NCBI RefSeq assembly: GCF_022539595.1 | Contig: NC_072770.1 | Span: forward strand, 24,669,105 to 24,733,104 | Reading direction: 5' to 3' | From: Amphiprion ocellaris | Taxonomy: Eukaryota > Chordata > Actinopteri > Pomacentridae | Length of the DNA: 64,000 nucleotides | Part shown: positions 53,231 through 64,000 of the stretch, one piece after another | Numbering within the stretch: the first letter of the stretch is position 1 | Layout: every line of letters starts with the position of its first letter | Notes under the pieces: generated by a model | What the model saw: only the letters and a program-made list of their open reading frames with translations | Database searches by the model: none | Told to the model about the DNA's origin: nothing | Translations under genes and position numbers: made by a program

Positions 53231-56230
53231 ACAGACATGCAAATAGATGGATGCAAAACTGAGAACGGTTCTGATGTCCACTGTCTATTTTTTAACCATG
53301 TTCATGCTCTTAGGTGAATCTGATATCGCAGCTGTACTCAGTTTTGTTTCGGTCATCTCAGGTTTACTAGCTTGTGTGTCAGTGGTCACAGGTGTATTCA
53401 CTTTTGTTGCATTTAGTTTTGACTTGTGGCCTGTATTTTCAATATAGTCTCTCTAAAATTTTTGTTTTTTGTTCATAAGATAAAGCACTCTATGTGTCAA
53501 CTTATATATAATGAAGTGATTGTGAGTTCAGACACTAGAATCATTTGACATTCAAGTGATATTGCCCAGAGGTGCGCTCACTCTTGTTGTATACTGTATT
53601 TTATAGTCGACAGCCAATGATTTATTATAATAAAATGTTGTGTCCATGATTAATTACAACAAGTTCTTGTTCATTCTTTGTCAGAAAGCATCACTTGACC
53701 GTGGTGAAACTTAAAACTTTACTTTGGTGCACAAACTTAAACTATTCAATACTTGGAATAACAATGAATGGATTTTGTGTTAGCTGTGTTGATAGGGATT
53801 GTGTTGATGGTAGTTTCATGCAGCACACAATGTTGTCATTATATGGAAGCTACCGTGTGGGCTGCTGAGGGTCTCCAGGTCGGAGCTGGGGTCGGCCCCT
53901 GTTGCTCCAGGCTCAGCAGCTCAGCCACGGGTCAGGCCTCATTGAGGTGTTGGTAGGCAGCTTTTCATTTAGTATTAAAATCACAAGTGACACGCACACA
54001 CACATGGTCAGCCTGTTCCTTGCTGTTCTTCCAAAGAGAGGATTAGAAGAGTGTTTAAAAGGACTTGTAGCCTGCACTGAAGAGCAGCCCCAGGCCATGA
54101 TTAAAAACACTAAGATACACTGAGACACATTCAGCCTCAAGTTTTGAAAAAGTACAGCGAAAGCAACAATGGATGTTAAAAGTGACTTCCAAATCTCTGA
54201 AGCCAATTGGGCACGTCAAACCGAACCGCAGCCAGTGCATGGCTCTCACCAAAATCTCTCTAAATAACTCTGAGGACAATATGTAATTCTGCGGAACAAG
54301 AAAACATTTGTGTCCTCCGCACTCAAAAAAACGAGTAGCAAACGCTCGCTTCTTTGTTTTGGAAGTTTCCATTTATATGTTGTAACCAAGAGAGCAACCC
54401 CATACAAAATGAAACTCAGCTGACACGAACCAGCAAAGAAGATGGAGATTTTTTATTTAATTTTTTTTTTCATAGTGAGGAAATAAAGGGGAAAGAAATC
54501 AGTGAGGCAGAGGGAAAGAAAGGGGGAAAGGAGCCAGACATCCTTCTCAGCCTGAGGGCCTGTCATTCTTGAAAAGCGTAGAGAACAAAGATGAGATTGC
54601 AATGCAGTTAAAGAAGTTACATCCAACACACCCAAACACATGCACATGCAAGTGCGCACAAACTTTTAGAGCAGTTTCTCCTCTGCATGATGAAACCAAA
54701 AGAAAAACAAAAGACTTAACCAGCAGCAGATGCATCCTAAATGTTAGATTTGAAACACCGGAAAGGTCTGACCTGGAATCAGAGTGACAGAGTCCACTGA
54801 AGAGTCGGCACTCTGCAGACATCCACTGGCAGAGAAAATAAGCAATCAATGAAAAATGTGGAGAAGAGAAAGGAAGAGGAGAAACTGTTATGCACTGTTT
54901 GCAGCCAGTTGTTTATACACTGCTTGTAGCCTCCTCCACTATTCCTTTGCACATGCTGATGAACATTCCTCAGGACATTAAGGAAAATTAATCTGGAAAT
55001 AGATTTGTCAAGAGTTTGCATAAATAGCTCCCTATAAATTGCAGTGCATAGCATGGAGTGGCATGGCGTGACCACTCGGCAGTGCAGAGTTAGTAGACAG
55101 ATGCAGAAGGCTCGGCTCAGCTGGGAAGAAGCACTTGGTGTACAAATAACATCTTAATCACAATCATCAATCAAGCAATGGGTTTATATAGCGCATGTCG
55201 CACAAAGGATGCTATTTGAAATGATTCAGACTGTATAAAAAGAGCTTGTGTTTCAATACGAGAGGGTCACCAAGTTTATTCACACACACATACATTATCT
55301 GTAACACACACACACACATAATGCAAAACAGCAGCAGGAATCAGACACACAGCAGATTGTCTAGTGATATCCGGAGTAGCCAATTTCAATGTTTCCATCC
55401 AGCTTATGTAATGTTGTGGATGGGAACCTGTTTATATAACCTTCAGGGGGGATGAGTGACTGAGTGTGTACATACTCAGGTAGACTAGACCTACTTGGCC
55501 ATTTGTGATGTTGATGGAGTGATCCATCAACTCTGACAGCCAGTCTGTTGGCCCAGAGCCTGCAGGTTATAGCAGCCACTTCGTCTGCCGCTGGAAAATG
55601 GTCTCAGATAGTTACAAAGCTCGTGTGTAGTGCTCTGGACGGGTGCACGGAACAGTAGAAAATACTATGTACAGTGTTGTATAAGAACTTGCTCTCATAT
55701 TTATGTCATTCTTGAAAAATCTGGGGAATTTCAACATCCATTTTGACCGATTTCCTTTTCTTTCCCTGCGGCCAAGAACATAATAGTAATCAAACTCTTT
55801 CCACAACTGTGAATCAGAGTTTGTGAAGGCAGGAATAAACACAGAGATGTGTATTCATCAATGGGGCAAACAAATGAGGACACACATCTCCACAAGTATT
55901 CATCTTCTCACACGGAGCGGCTCCAGAGCGCATGCATGTGCTGATCAACTTTCATTCCCTTTCCTTAGCTGGTTTCTGTTGTTCTTCCTCCCTCTCTCGC
56001 TCTCAGAAATCTCTGTTCTCAATTAAAGCCGTCCTCAGGAAACTCTATCTCTGCGCTCATGCTGTCTCAGAAACACACACAGAAATACACACACTCAGAG
56101 AAAGAGAGAGACAAGAGAAACACGAACACATCTCACTCATGCTCTGACATGTCCTCTGTCTGTCTTCTTTTCTCGCAATCCACCAACAGAGTGAAGTTAC
56201 GAGAAAAACAAGATTCAAAAAGCAGACTTA
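53231..56230. other. Non-coding DNA with a reverse LINE-type tail
   Basis: Nothing codes here. At about 55160-55230, AATCATCAATCAAGCAATGG followed by GTTTATATAGCGCATGTCGC resembles the reverse complement of the fish LINE 3' tail (gcgctatataaataaa ... gattgattgatt). Confidence 0.35.
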
Positions 56231-56450
56231 CCAGCCCTGGGACTTGAACACCACAGAGTGCTGGTTGGTGAGGTTGGGTCAGTGGAGAAGTAAGCAGAAA
56301 AGGAGAGTAGTGGTGGAGTTTGTCAGTCAGAAGTCCCTCTCAGAGCGACGATAGAGCTCAGCCTGTTGCATTCCGCCTACCTCTCCTTTTCCCGACTTTC
56401 TCTCTCACTAACATACACCCTCTCTCTCTCTTCCCCCCCCCCCCCCTCTC
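56231..56450 (-). other. Candidate distal 5' untranslated exon of rarg
   Basis: Read on the minus strand, a strong donor GGGCTG|GTAAGTCTG ends at 56231, downstream of a GA/GC-richer block. An acceptor-like site before the rarg A1 exon (43323) needs an upstream partner, and this is the best donor I noticed. Purely inferential. Confidence 0.2.
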
Positions 56451-56784
56451 TCCTGAAATCATTGTGTACTTTGATTCACAAACCCTGCCTTTGTCACGTG
56501 ATCCAACACTTCAAATATACAGCACATTTTTTACCAGCCACAGAATGCCCGAAGGCAGGGAAAACAGGGTCCAGAAGGCTTAGGTTTCAACTTGCTGCCC
56601 ACCCCTCCACCGCCCTCCCCTCCTTCTTTGTCTCACAGCCTCTCTCTCTCTTTACCTTCACTCCATCTACAGTGTGCTGTCAGTCAACACTCTTTTGTTA
56701 GATTTCGAGTGTGTGACTGTTTGTTTTCAATTTCTAAATTTGTTCCTCCTCTGCTCACCGTCCAAAGATAGGCCTATACACACA

Positions 56785-56787
<3 letters not shown>

Positions 56788-56824
<37 letters not shown>
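56788..56824 (+). repeat. (CA)n microsatellite
   Basis: About 18 CA units. Confidence 0.93.
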
Positions 56825-56827
<3 letters not shown>

Positions 56828-59800
56828 GAGAGCAGCATGTACACTAATGAAACAGTGATTAACTCACAGAAATACACAAACACACATGCTGCACACCTTT
56901 GGGGATATCAGTATCAGTGCTTGGCTTTGGTTCCGTGTTTACAGTGCCTTGACTTTGGGAGTATTTCCAGCCGATGTAGGAGTCCGGGGCCTCGGGCCAA
57001 TCAAGGGCCACTCACTGTGTTATTGTGACTAAAGATCCCTGATGGGAAAGAAATACACTCTAACACATCAGTGTCCTTATGACTCAGAATGATGGAAACA
57101 ATAAGTTAAAAGTTGAAATTGCAACATTCAGGGTCAGTTTTGTGTTTTTTATTTAATATTTGCATTAAAACTACTGTATTAAATGAATATTGCAGATGTA
57201 CAGACTGATCACAAGTGTACAAATTAAACTTGGCTGCACTAATGTAAATTGCAACTACTATGTATGTATGTATATATGTATGTATGTACAGTCACACAAA
57301 GCCTGGTATATATATTAGTTGACTTCATTAAATCTCCAAAATGCAAATGACGATGAGCTGTTTTCCATCTTGCCTCGCTTGAGAAGTACAAAGGGCCATT
57401 CTCCTCGCAGTTTCCGCACCTTTAAATCAGTTCAAGTGGACTCTTTTCCTCCTACAGGATTTTCCTAAGCAAATCAACCCGGTGGTTTTCTGGTAAGGAA
57501 GCATTTAATGGAGATACATTTGATCCGTGATGAGATCAAACCTGGCTAGTCAGCCCTTGAGGGGCAGAGCTAACTGCCTCTTCATGTCAGAGATAAAACT
57601 GTCTGCTACTGTCTGAGTGACTGTCCTCAGCGGAGAGTCAGTCCACTGCAGGCCGAACCACAACAGCAGCAGTCAATGGTAGCACAGGTTGTCTTCCAAT
57701 ACAAACACAGTTAATAAAAACTGTGTCTCTACTCTCAGCTTGACTGGCCAGTTTTTATTAACCATGTACACTTGTGTAATTTTTTTTAAAGGCTGAAGAA
57801 AATTTAAACCTGTCACTACTTTTGAATATGTCAAATCCTAACCTATACAAAATAGTGAATAACTGTCAAAGTAAATATTAACTAAATATAGTTAGACCTT
57901 CAATCAAAAAAAGCTTAAAAACTATAATTTCCATATCCATACATTCAATACTGTTTCATTTTTACTTTTGAAAGGACTACAGTATGTATATGACAATAAG
58001 ATACAGTTATTACTTTTTGATACAACGTGTACTAAAGACTCTGACAAAACAGTGAAAATGATATTCAATAAGCAGTTCCACCAGCAAAATTAGGTGTTAA
58101 ATGCTGATTCTCCTGTAGTTCACATATCATTCGAAATTCTACAGATGTTCCTGGTTTTCTTTCATATACATGTAGAAACCAAAGATCTAAAGCAATGGAT
58201 GAGGAATTAATAAATGAACAAGAGAAGACTATATGTGTTTTAAAAGTAGAATTAAAGAAATTTCTTACTATACAAATGCTACATGGCACTTTATTTTGAA
58301 CTTTTTGGAAAGAGAATAGAAGTCATCGATATGTTACTGAGTGATTACTGCAGCAGGGACCATCTGATCCCAGGTTCACTGCTGGAGCTTTCTGGGTTAC
58401 TGCCACACTTCTCAGCAACAGTGTCAGCAAGGAAGGTGAAAGGTTAGTGCTGTTTGTGTTTCTGTGTCAGTGAAATGCGCAAAGAGGAGGGGAGTGTATA
58501 ACGTCTGACTGAGTGTGAAAGAAGCGTTTGTGTATTCCTGAATGTAGATGTAAAAGGTGGCGAGCATCCATTCTTGCACATGCGTCCATGTGTTGAAACG
58601 CAAACAGACATTTTCATTCTCGGCCACTTTTATTCTTGTTTAGTGTAGATGACCATCAGTAAGAAGACTGGGAATGTGAGAAGGGTTTTAATGAGGCCCA
58701 CAGGTAGGTTTTTGGGTGGTTCGCCCTCTGATGAAGATGCTCAGCAAAGAAGAAAGAACAAAGAAATGAAGCAAAGCTGAAGAGAAAAAAAAAGAGGGGA
58801 GCTTATAACTTTCTGCAGAGCTCGAAATGGGGCCCTTTTTGGCAGCCGGCAGTGGAGAAACCGCAGAATGGTGCGACTCTGGAGCCGAGGGGTGGAGGAA
58901 GCAGGAGGGTGGAGAGGCAAAGGACAAGGAAGCAGAAGAGTGTGGCGAGAGGTGGGGGGGAGAAGAAAAGAAAAGGGGTAAGGAGGAGGGTGCAGACGGC
59001 AGGTTTTAATCAGCAACAGGCTGTTGGTAATGAGATCACTATCCCACTGCTCTCAGATTGATGTCATGTGAAGCTCTGTGGTGCACAGAGAAGCATGCAG
59101 AGGATGACAGGCATGCATGACAAGCTCGCTCTGGGCGCACAAACATACAAGCACGTATGCAGAAAGACGGCAAAACGCTACGGCGGCCAAATGCCCACAA
59201 ACCAATAAACTCTCACTGCAAATATGCATTCGCAAGACACAAAAAACCTTTAATGCACCACAGCACCCTGCTGTTAATTTTCTTCAAGCGAGAAAAAGAG
59301 CTGACACAAATATAATCACACCCACACATACGCTATAAACACATTTCGGGTCCCAGTGCTCCTTTATGTCTTTTCTGTCTCTCAAACTGCTAAACATGCC
59401 TACACACAAAGAACATACTGTACCAGTGGTGAGAGCTGGCTAGACTTGCAGGCAAAAAAAAAAAAAAAGGGAGCAAAGGAGGAGAGAAAACAAGGAGTCA
59501 GGAGGGGGGGGGGGAGAAAAGGAGGGAGAGAAAAAGGGGAAAGGAATGACACTCTGGGTAGCAGTTGTCAATTTGGGATTATAAAGTTTAGCTTAAGAAT
59601 GAAGGTGCCTTTTCATTCAACGCCATATGTTTACGCAAAGATACAAAAATTCACTATACCGCACCCAGGGAAAAAAAATCATTTTAAATTGCCAAAGGAA
59701 ATCTGCATATTTGGTGTTGTTTTGCAAGGCTTAGTGTTTGTGGCTGAGCTGAGGGAGAAAGAAAAAGCAGGTTGGGGGCTTCCATGTGCATCCAATGAAT

Positions 59801-62800
59801 AGCAAATAGTTTTTCCTATATAAATGTTCTCCAAAATTCAACCATGATGTCACCATGAACCTGTCATGAACCCAGCTCTGTCAACTACCATTACCGTCTC
59901 ATTCCCTTTCTGCTCCCCACTTTAACGCACTGCCTCTCCATCTCCTTCCTCTCTGTCCCCATCGCGCTCTCGGACTTTCACTCTTTACCTTTCGCCATCC
60001 ACTGTTGTCTGGCTGCATTTTCTTTTCAACACAAACTCTGTCCCCCCTCCACCAAACACACAAACTGCTCACAGCCATTTGGAAAGTCTCTGGTATAACA
60101 AGGACAGTTTTAATCAGAACAAGCTGGCATATTTTGGCCAAGAACCGCACTTATGGTAATTCAATCAGAAAGCGAGGAGAAAGAGCGAGGAGGGGGGGGT
60201 AAGAAAAAGTGAAAAAGGGGCACACGGAGGGTAGTAGAGTGTGAGACGGGGAAATAAGAAAAACAGGGAGGAAAAAGGAGACAGTGGGCGGATGGGAGGG
60301 TGAGGTAGGGGTTGAGTGGTTTGAAGGAGTTTGATCCACATGTGGAAGTGATTGTCTAATTACAGCAGATATGTAAAAGTGTTACTGCCTGCAGGACAGA
60401 TGGTGATTGGAGGCCGCAGCGCAGTGAAAATGAGACGATTGGACGAGGGGGATATTAAGACGGGTAATTGGACGAGGAGGAGGAGAGCAACACTGGGAGG
60501 AGTGTCATGGTGATTCCTGCATCTTCTCCTTTGTTTTCAACCCCAGACACAAGCTTTTCTCCACATCGGGTGCTGCCATTAGAATGACTCCTTCAGGGGT
60601 TCTGAAGGCAAAACGGTTCAGCCTGATCCTTGTCCTGAATATATATATATATATATATGTATGTTGAAACTATTTGGACTGTTTGCTTGCTGGAAGCTTC
60701 GTGAAAACTCCACTGATCGCCTGTTAACAAGCTGTAGTGAGATTTTATAAATAGGATTTACATTGTCAGTTGAATTTATGGTGGATCTATGTTACTGTTT
60801 TCCACTGTTTGCATTCTCTATGCTACAGTAAGCAAACAAACCACAGGCTGTTAATTTATATTTGCCATACAGACATGATAGTGGTGTCAGTTTTCTCATC
60901 TCTCTGCAAGAAAGTAAAACTCAGGCCTAAACTGAGGCAAGTTCAGTGATACTCAAAGTTTCCTTTACAAGCTGCGATATTTCACCTCAATAAATGATGG
61001 ACAACCAGCAAACAGAGAGATGTGATTTCATAGTAACATATTCTTATGTTAACCCTGTGTGCCCCAGAATGGGTTATTGAAAGGCATATTGTCTATAAAT
61101 AAAATCGCCAAAATGACACCATTTATCAGAGCCAGAAATTATTTTAAAATAATAAGAATAAGAATAAATCTATGGATTATCAACTTTCTAAAGGTTCTTG
61201 AGCTAATCATCTCAGACCTACTATTTTATTCTGGAAATTCCCCAAATTTAAGCTTAAGTTGTTCATCAAAATGGCTTATTCTGTATGTCTCATTTAAAAA
61301 TTTGCAAAAACCAAATCTTTTGTACTAACCAGATTCTGTAATAATCAAAAAGTTTCTGCTAATTCTTACCATAACTGAAAAGCTATATCTGACTCAGCTG
61401 TGACAAACGATCATGTGACAAAAAAAATCTGTGACTTTTACGTTTGAACTGCAGGCTATTTTTATACAAAACAGAAGATAGAGAGAGATTGAGAGCAAAA
61501 GAAAATATACTTGATCAATAAAATTAATGCAGTATGGCTCAGAAAGTATATAGAAGTTGTTAGAAAATACATTCAGCATGGTGAAATATTTTTCTGAAGC
61601 TACTGGGTGGTTGAAATGTTTAGAGTGGTTGTTAAAACATAAGTCGCAAAATATCTATAACGTGAGGAGCCACCATTTTTGTTTCAGTATTAGTAACACT
61701 TGTCACAAATGTTGTATGGGTTGGTTATGTATAAAAGTTATATTTAAAGAAATTAAACTTTTGCTTTTTCTATTTCTATAATTTTAATATAACTGTTGTA
61801 CTGCACAAAAGACATGTTTGAGTTCTCTCTGAATTGAGTCATGCTGTTTCTATATATGCAGAACTTTATTTTGCAGTGAAAAATTAGCCCACAGTGAACA
61901 AAAACACCTAGAAATTGTGTATTTTTTTAGATTTTCTGTGATAAATCTGATTATCATTTACACCTCAAAGTCACTTTTCATTGCTCTAATACATTTTATA
62001 ATATGCATTAATCTGATGATCTTATGAGGTTAAATGCAACATGGTAAGAGTGCCATTAAAACTTAGAGCCACTAAAAATCACTACAGTGTTTGACAGTAT
62101 TATTGTTGTTATTAGTTTCTAGATTGGTTTATCAAAATTAGGCCAAAGATGAACCAAAAACAGAAACTTTTCAACCCAAAGCTCGTCGCTGATCACTTTT
62201 CATTGACTGTGCGAAAACAAAAGTAAATATATTGAAGGGTTTGGAAACAGAGGGGATGGAGTTGTCCCCCTCAGGATAATCTGGCACCTCTTCACAAGAA
62301 GGCGCCTGTCAACAGATCTCAGCAGATCCTGGCGGCCAACTGCAATGTCTGTCTGCCTGTCAGAGAATGTAAGTGCCCTCTGGAGGGTAAACAGGGACAA
62401 ATATCAGACATAGGCTCTTCCTCAACTGTGCTGTCCTTGTACTGTTTATCAGGAGATTAGTACAGTTTCTGAAACTTACTTAGTGTGTCCTAATGACCTC
62501 CAGGCCTTAGTGAAGCCAACAGCATTCAACAGTTTCCAAAGCATCGTAGCTGTTTATTGATATGTTTGCTCTCCCTGTTTTATTGTGAGCAGCTGTTCTC
62601 CATGTTCCCCTCAAATTTCCCCTTGGGCGATGCTACATGTTAAATCATTATAGTGCACTCCCTCATCTACAGACTAAACTTAACCTTGTCTGCTATTTAA
62701 TTACTGATTTGGAACTGCCAGCATCTTCATTTTTTCCTACTCTACACACCAACTGTGCTGTCCCTGAACTCACATCCGCTGCTTTCTAATATTTAGTTAT

Positions 62801-62920
62801 TGTACCTTTAATATTACAAGCAGTGACTTTGTGTTGAGGCTGAGGCTGATCCTTAAGATTGGGTAAAACAGAAAAAAGAGGTGTTGCTCTCTTGTCTGAT
62901 GATAAAACACAGAGTATGTT
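56825..62920. other. Non-coding DNA upstream of rarg with purine-rich tracts
   Basis: No supported gene. It contains an almost pure purine tract at about 59451-59545 (A-run, GGAGAGAAAA, a run of 12 G), further purine-rich sequence at 60165-60310, and (AT)n at 60639-60658. A block at 60340-60490 has ATTGGACGAG twice and GGACAGATGGTGATTGGAGG, and could be a conserved element. ORFs here are low-complexity frames. Confidence 0.4.
57260..57289 (+). repeat. (ATGT)n microsatellite
   Basis: Short TATG/TATA tetranucleotide array. A perfect octamer ATGCAAAT follows about 50 bases later (57341-57348). Confidence 0.85.
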
Positions 62921-62929
62921 TTTAATTGT

Positions 62930-63015
62930 GTGTGTTTTTATTGCGGACCCTTCGTCGTCATTTCATTCTGCAGTGCATCTCTTCTGTAATATGCCTGAAT
63001 GACAACAAAGTAATC
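62930..63015 (+). repeat. Retroposon 3'-tail-like fragment
   Basis: TTGCGGACCC, then TATGCCTGAATGACAACAAAG and AATCTGAATCTGAAT, resembles the tails of fish non-LTR elements that end in 'tgaatgacaataaag' plus a TGAATC microsatellite. The family is not certain. Confidence 0.35.
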
Positions 63016-64000
63016 TGAATCTGAATAGGGCTAGACTTTTTTCAATTCCGACCTTTTTTCTTTTGTTTTACTACTAGATAAAATGCAATAAAAACGCAGA
63101 CGAATTTCCCCAGGGTGTGAGTTCACCTGACAGTTCATGAGTGGAAACTTCAAAGATGAATTGTTACACTCCTATTAAAATAAAATTGGATATATATCTT
63201 TATATTTACTGTCCACTATGCTGTTGTAGTATTTTGTCATTTAAACTCACTTCTTCCTGCAGGAGGAACACTTCTCCATCCCTGATTGTTTTCTTCACCA
63301 TGGTAACCATCACAATGAAAAGAGATGAAGTACCTCCTTAGCCATAACATTAGAGTCAGTGTTCCTGCTGGTGGTGCTCTTTCTCCATGTCAGCTGGTGA
63401 GGGACTGTAAAAGAAGGCTGAACACCACTGTTTGATGGCATGAATAGTATTATTGCTGTCCTATTTTGTTAATTCATGTTTATTTTTACTGATCCTGCCC
63501 CATCTGAGTCTGCTATATGGTGCATTATATCTTAGTCTGTCTGGTTGTCCTATTCTAGGGGAGTGGGGAAAAAATGTGCGTTGCATAGCAGGCATTGTTT
63601 ACTACTAATATACTGATTTAAATTAACACAAAGACTCAAACAGTTTGCTGTTTTGCATTTGTAGCTGTTGCTATGACTATTCACATAAGAGTGAAGCTTA
63701 ATTTATTCAGGGCGTTTCATTGAGATCACAATCTTTTCTGCAAGACAACAAATTAGATATGCACATGAATGCAATAATTAAAATGATGCAGTACAAACAA
63801 CTATCACACACACAACCACACTAACTAAAAGATTCACAAACATTATTAGAAATGTGATCGAGTCACGCTTTAAGGTCTCCCAGAGGACTGATTATCTCCA
63901 GTGTCAAACAGTACCAGAATCTATGCAAAAACAAAATAAGAACCTGTGTGACATTCTGCCTTAAAATATGACAAAAAATATGACACTTGAAGAAACTGTA
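63016..64000. other. Non-coding DNA at window end
   Basis: No gene, RNA or repeat could be recognised. Confidence 0.35.

Noticed and set aside
53809..53820. GGTAGTTTCATG, a 12-base match to the core of miR-196 within a small hairpin
   Set aside because: The seed start and the rest of the mature sequence do not match, the stem is only about nine pairs, and the position (upstream of rarg) is not where a HoxC miR-196 would lie.
59356..59802. 148-codon plus-strand ORF
   Set aside because: It crosses a purine tract and encodes Lys/Gly/Arg runs; a low-complexity artefact.

Overview
This is vertebrate, almost certainly teleost, genomic DNA: AT-rich, with long introns, many (CA)n/(TCTG)n tracts, Tc1-like remnants and a Rex3/RTE-type repeat tail. 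No prokaryotic system, CRISPR array or operon is present. Three protein genes can be read with good splice structure: smug1 (+, 326-3463), calcoco1 (+, 11584-16754) and rarg, retinoic acid receptor gamma (-, 20679-43099, with two alternative first coding exons). calcoco1 and rarg are tail to tail.

Layout. 1-100: LINE/SINE-type tail. 326-3463: smug1 in two coding exons; its intron carries a ~600 bp inverted-repeat element. 4779-9702: a three-layer transposon nest, in which a TTAA-flanked piggyBac-like non-autonomous element was split by an LTR retrotransposon (Gmr1-like Ty3/gypsy with a SCAN-like capsid), which was itself split in gag by a solo LTR. 9703-11583: non-coding, with a likely 5' untranslated exon of calcoco1. 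11584-16754: calcoco1, 12 coding exons, two with GC donors. 16755-20678: intergenic plus rarg 3' UTR, with some exon-like minus-strand ORFs that I cannot name. 20679-43322: rarg. 43323-64000: about 20 kb without a recognisable coding gene, holding two decayed Tc1 copies, simple repeats and probably the upstream regulatory and 5' untranslated region of rarg.

How the genes relate. They do not form a pathway: SMUG1 excises uracil and oxidised pyrimidines from DNA, CALCOCO1 is a SKICH/coiled-coil protein of the NDP52 family, and RARG is a ligand-activated transcription factor. What links them is synteny. In human 12q13 CALCOCO1 and SMUG1 flank the HOXC cluster and RARG lies beyond CALCOCO1. Here smug1 and calcoco1 are about 8 kb apart with no Hox gene between them and a transposon nest in the gap. 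That fits the locus of a lost teleost HoxCb cluster, and is the most interesting reading of the window. I found no previously undescribed biochemical system.
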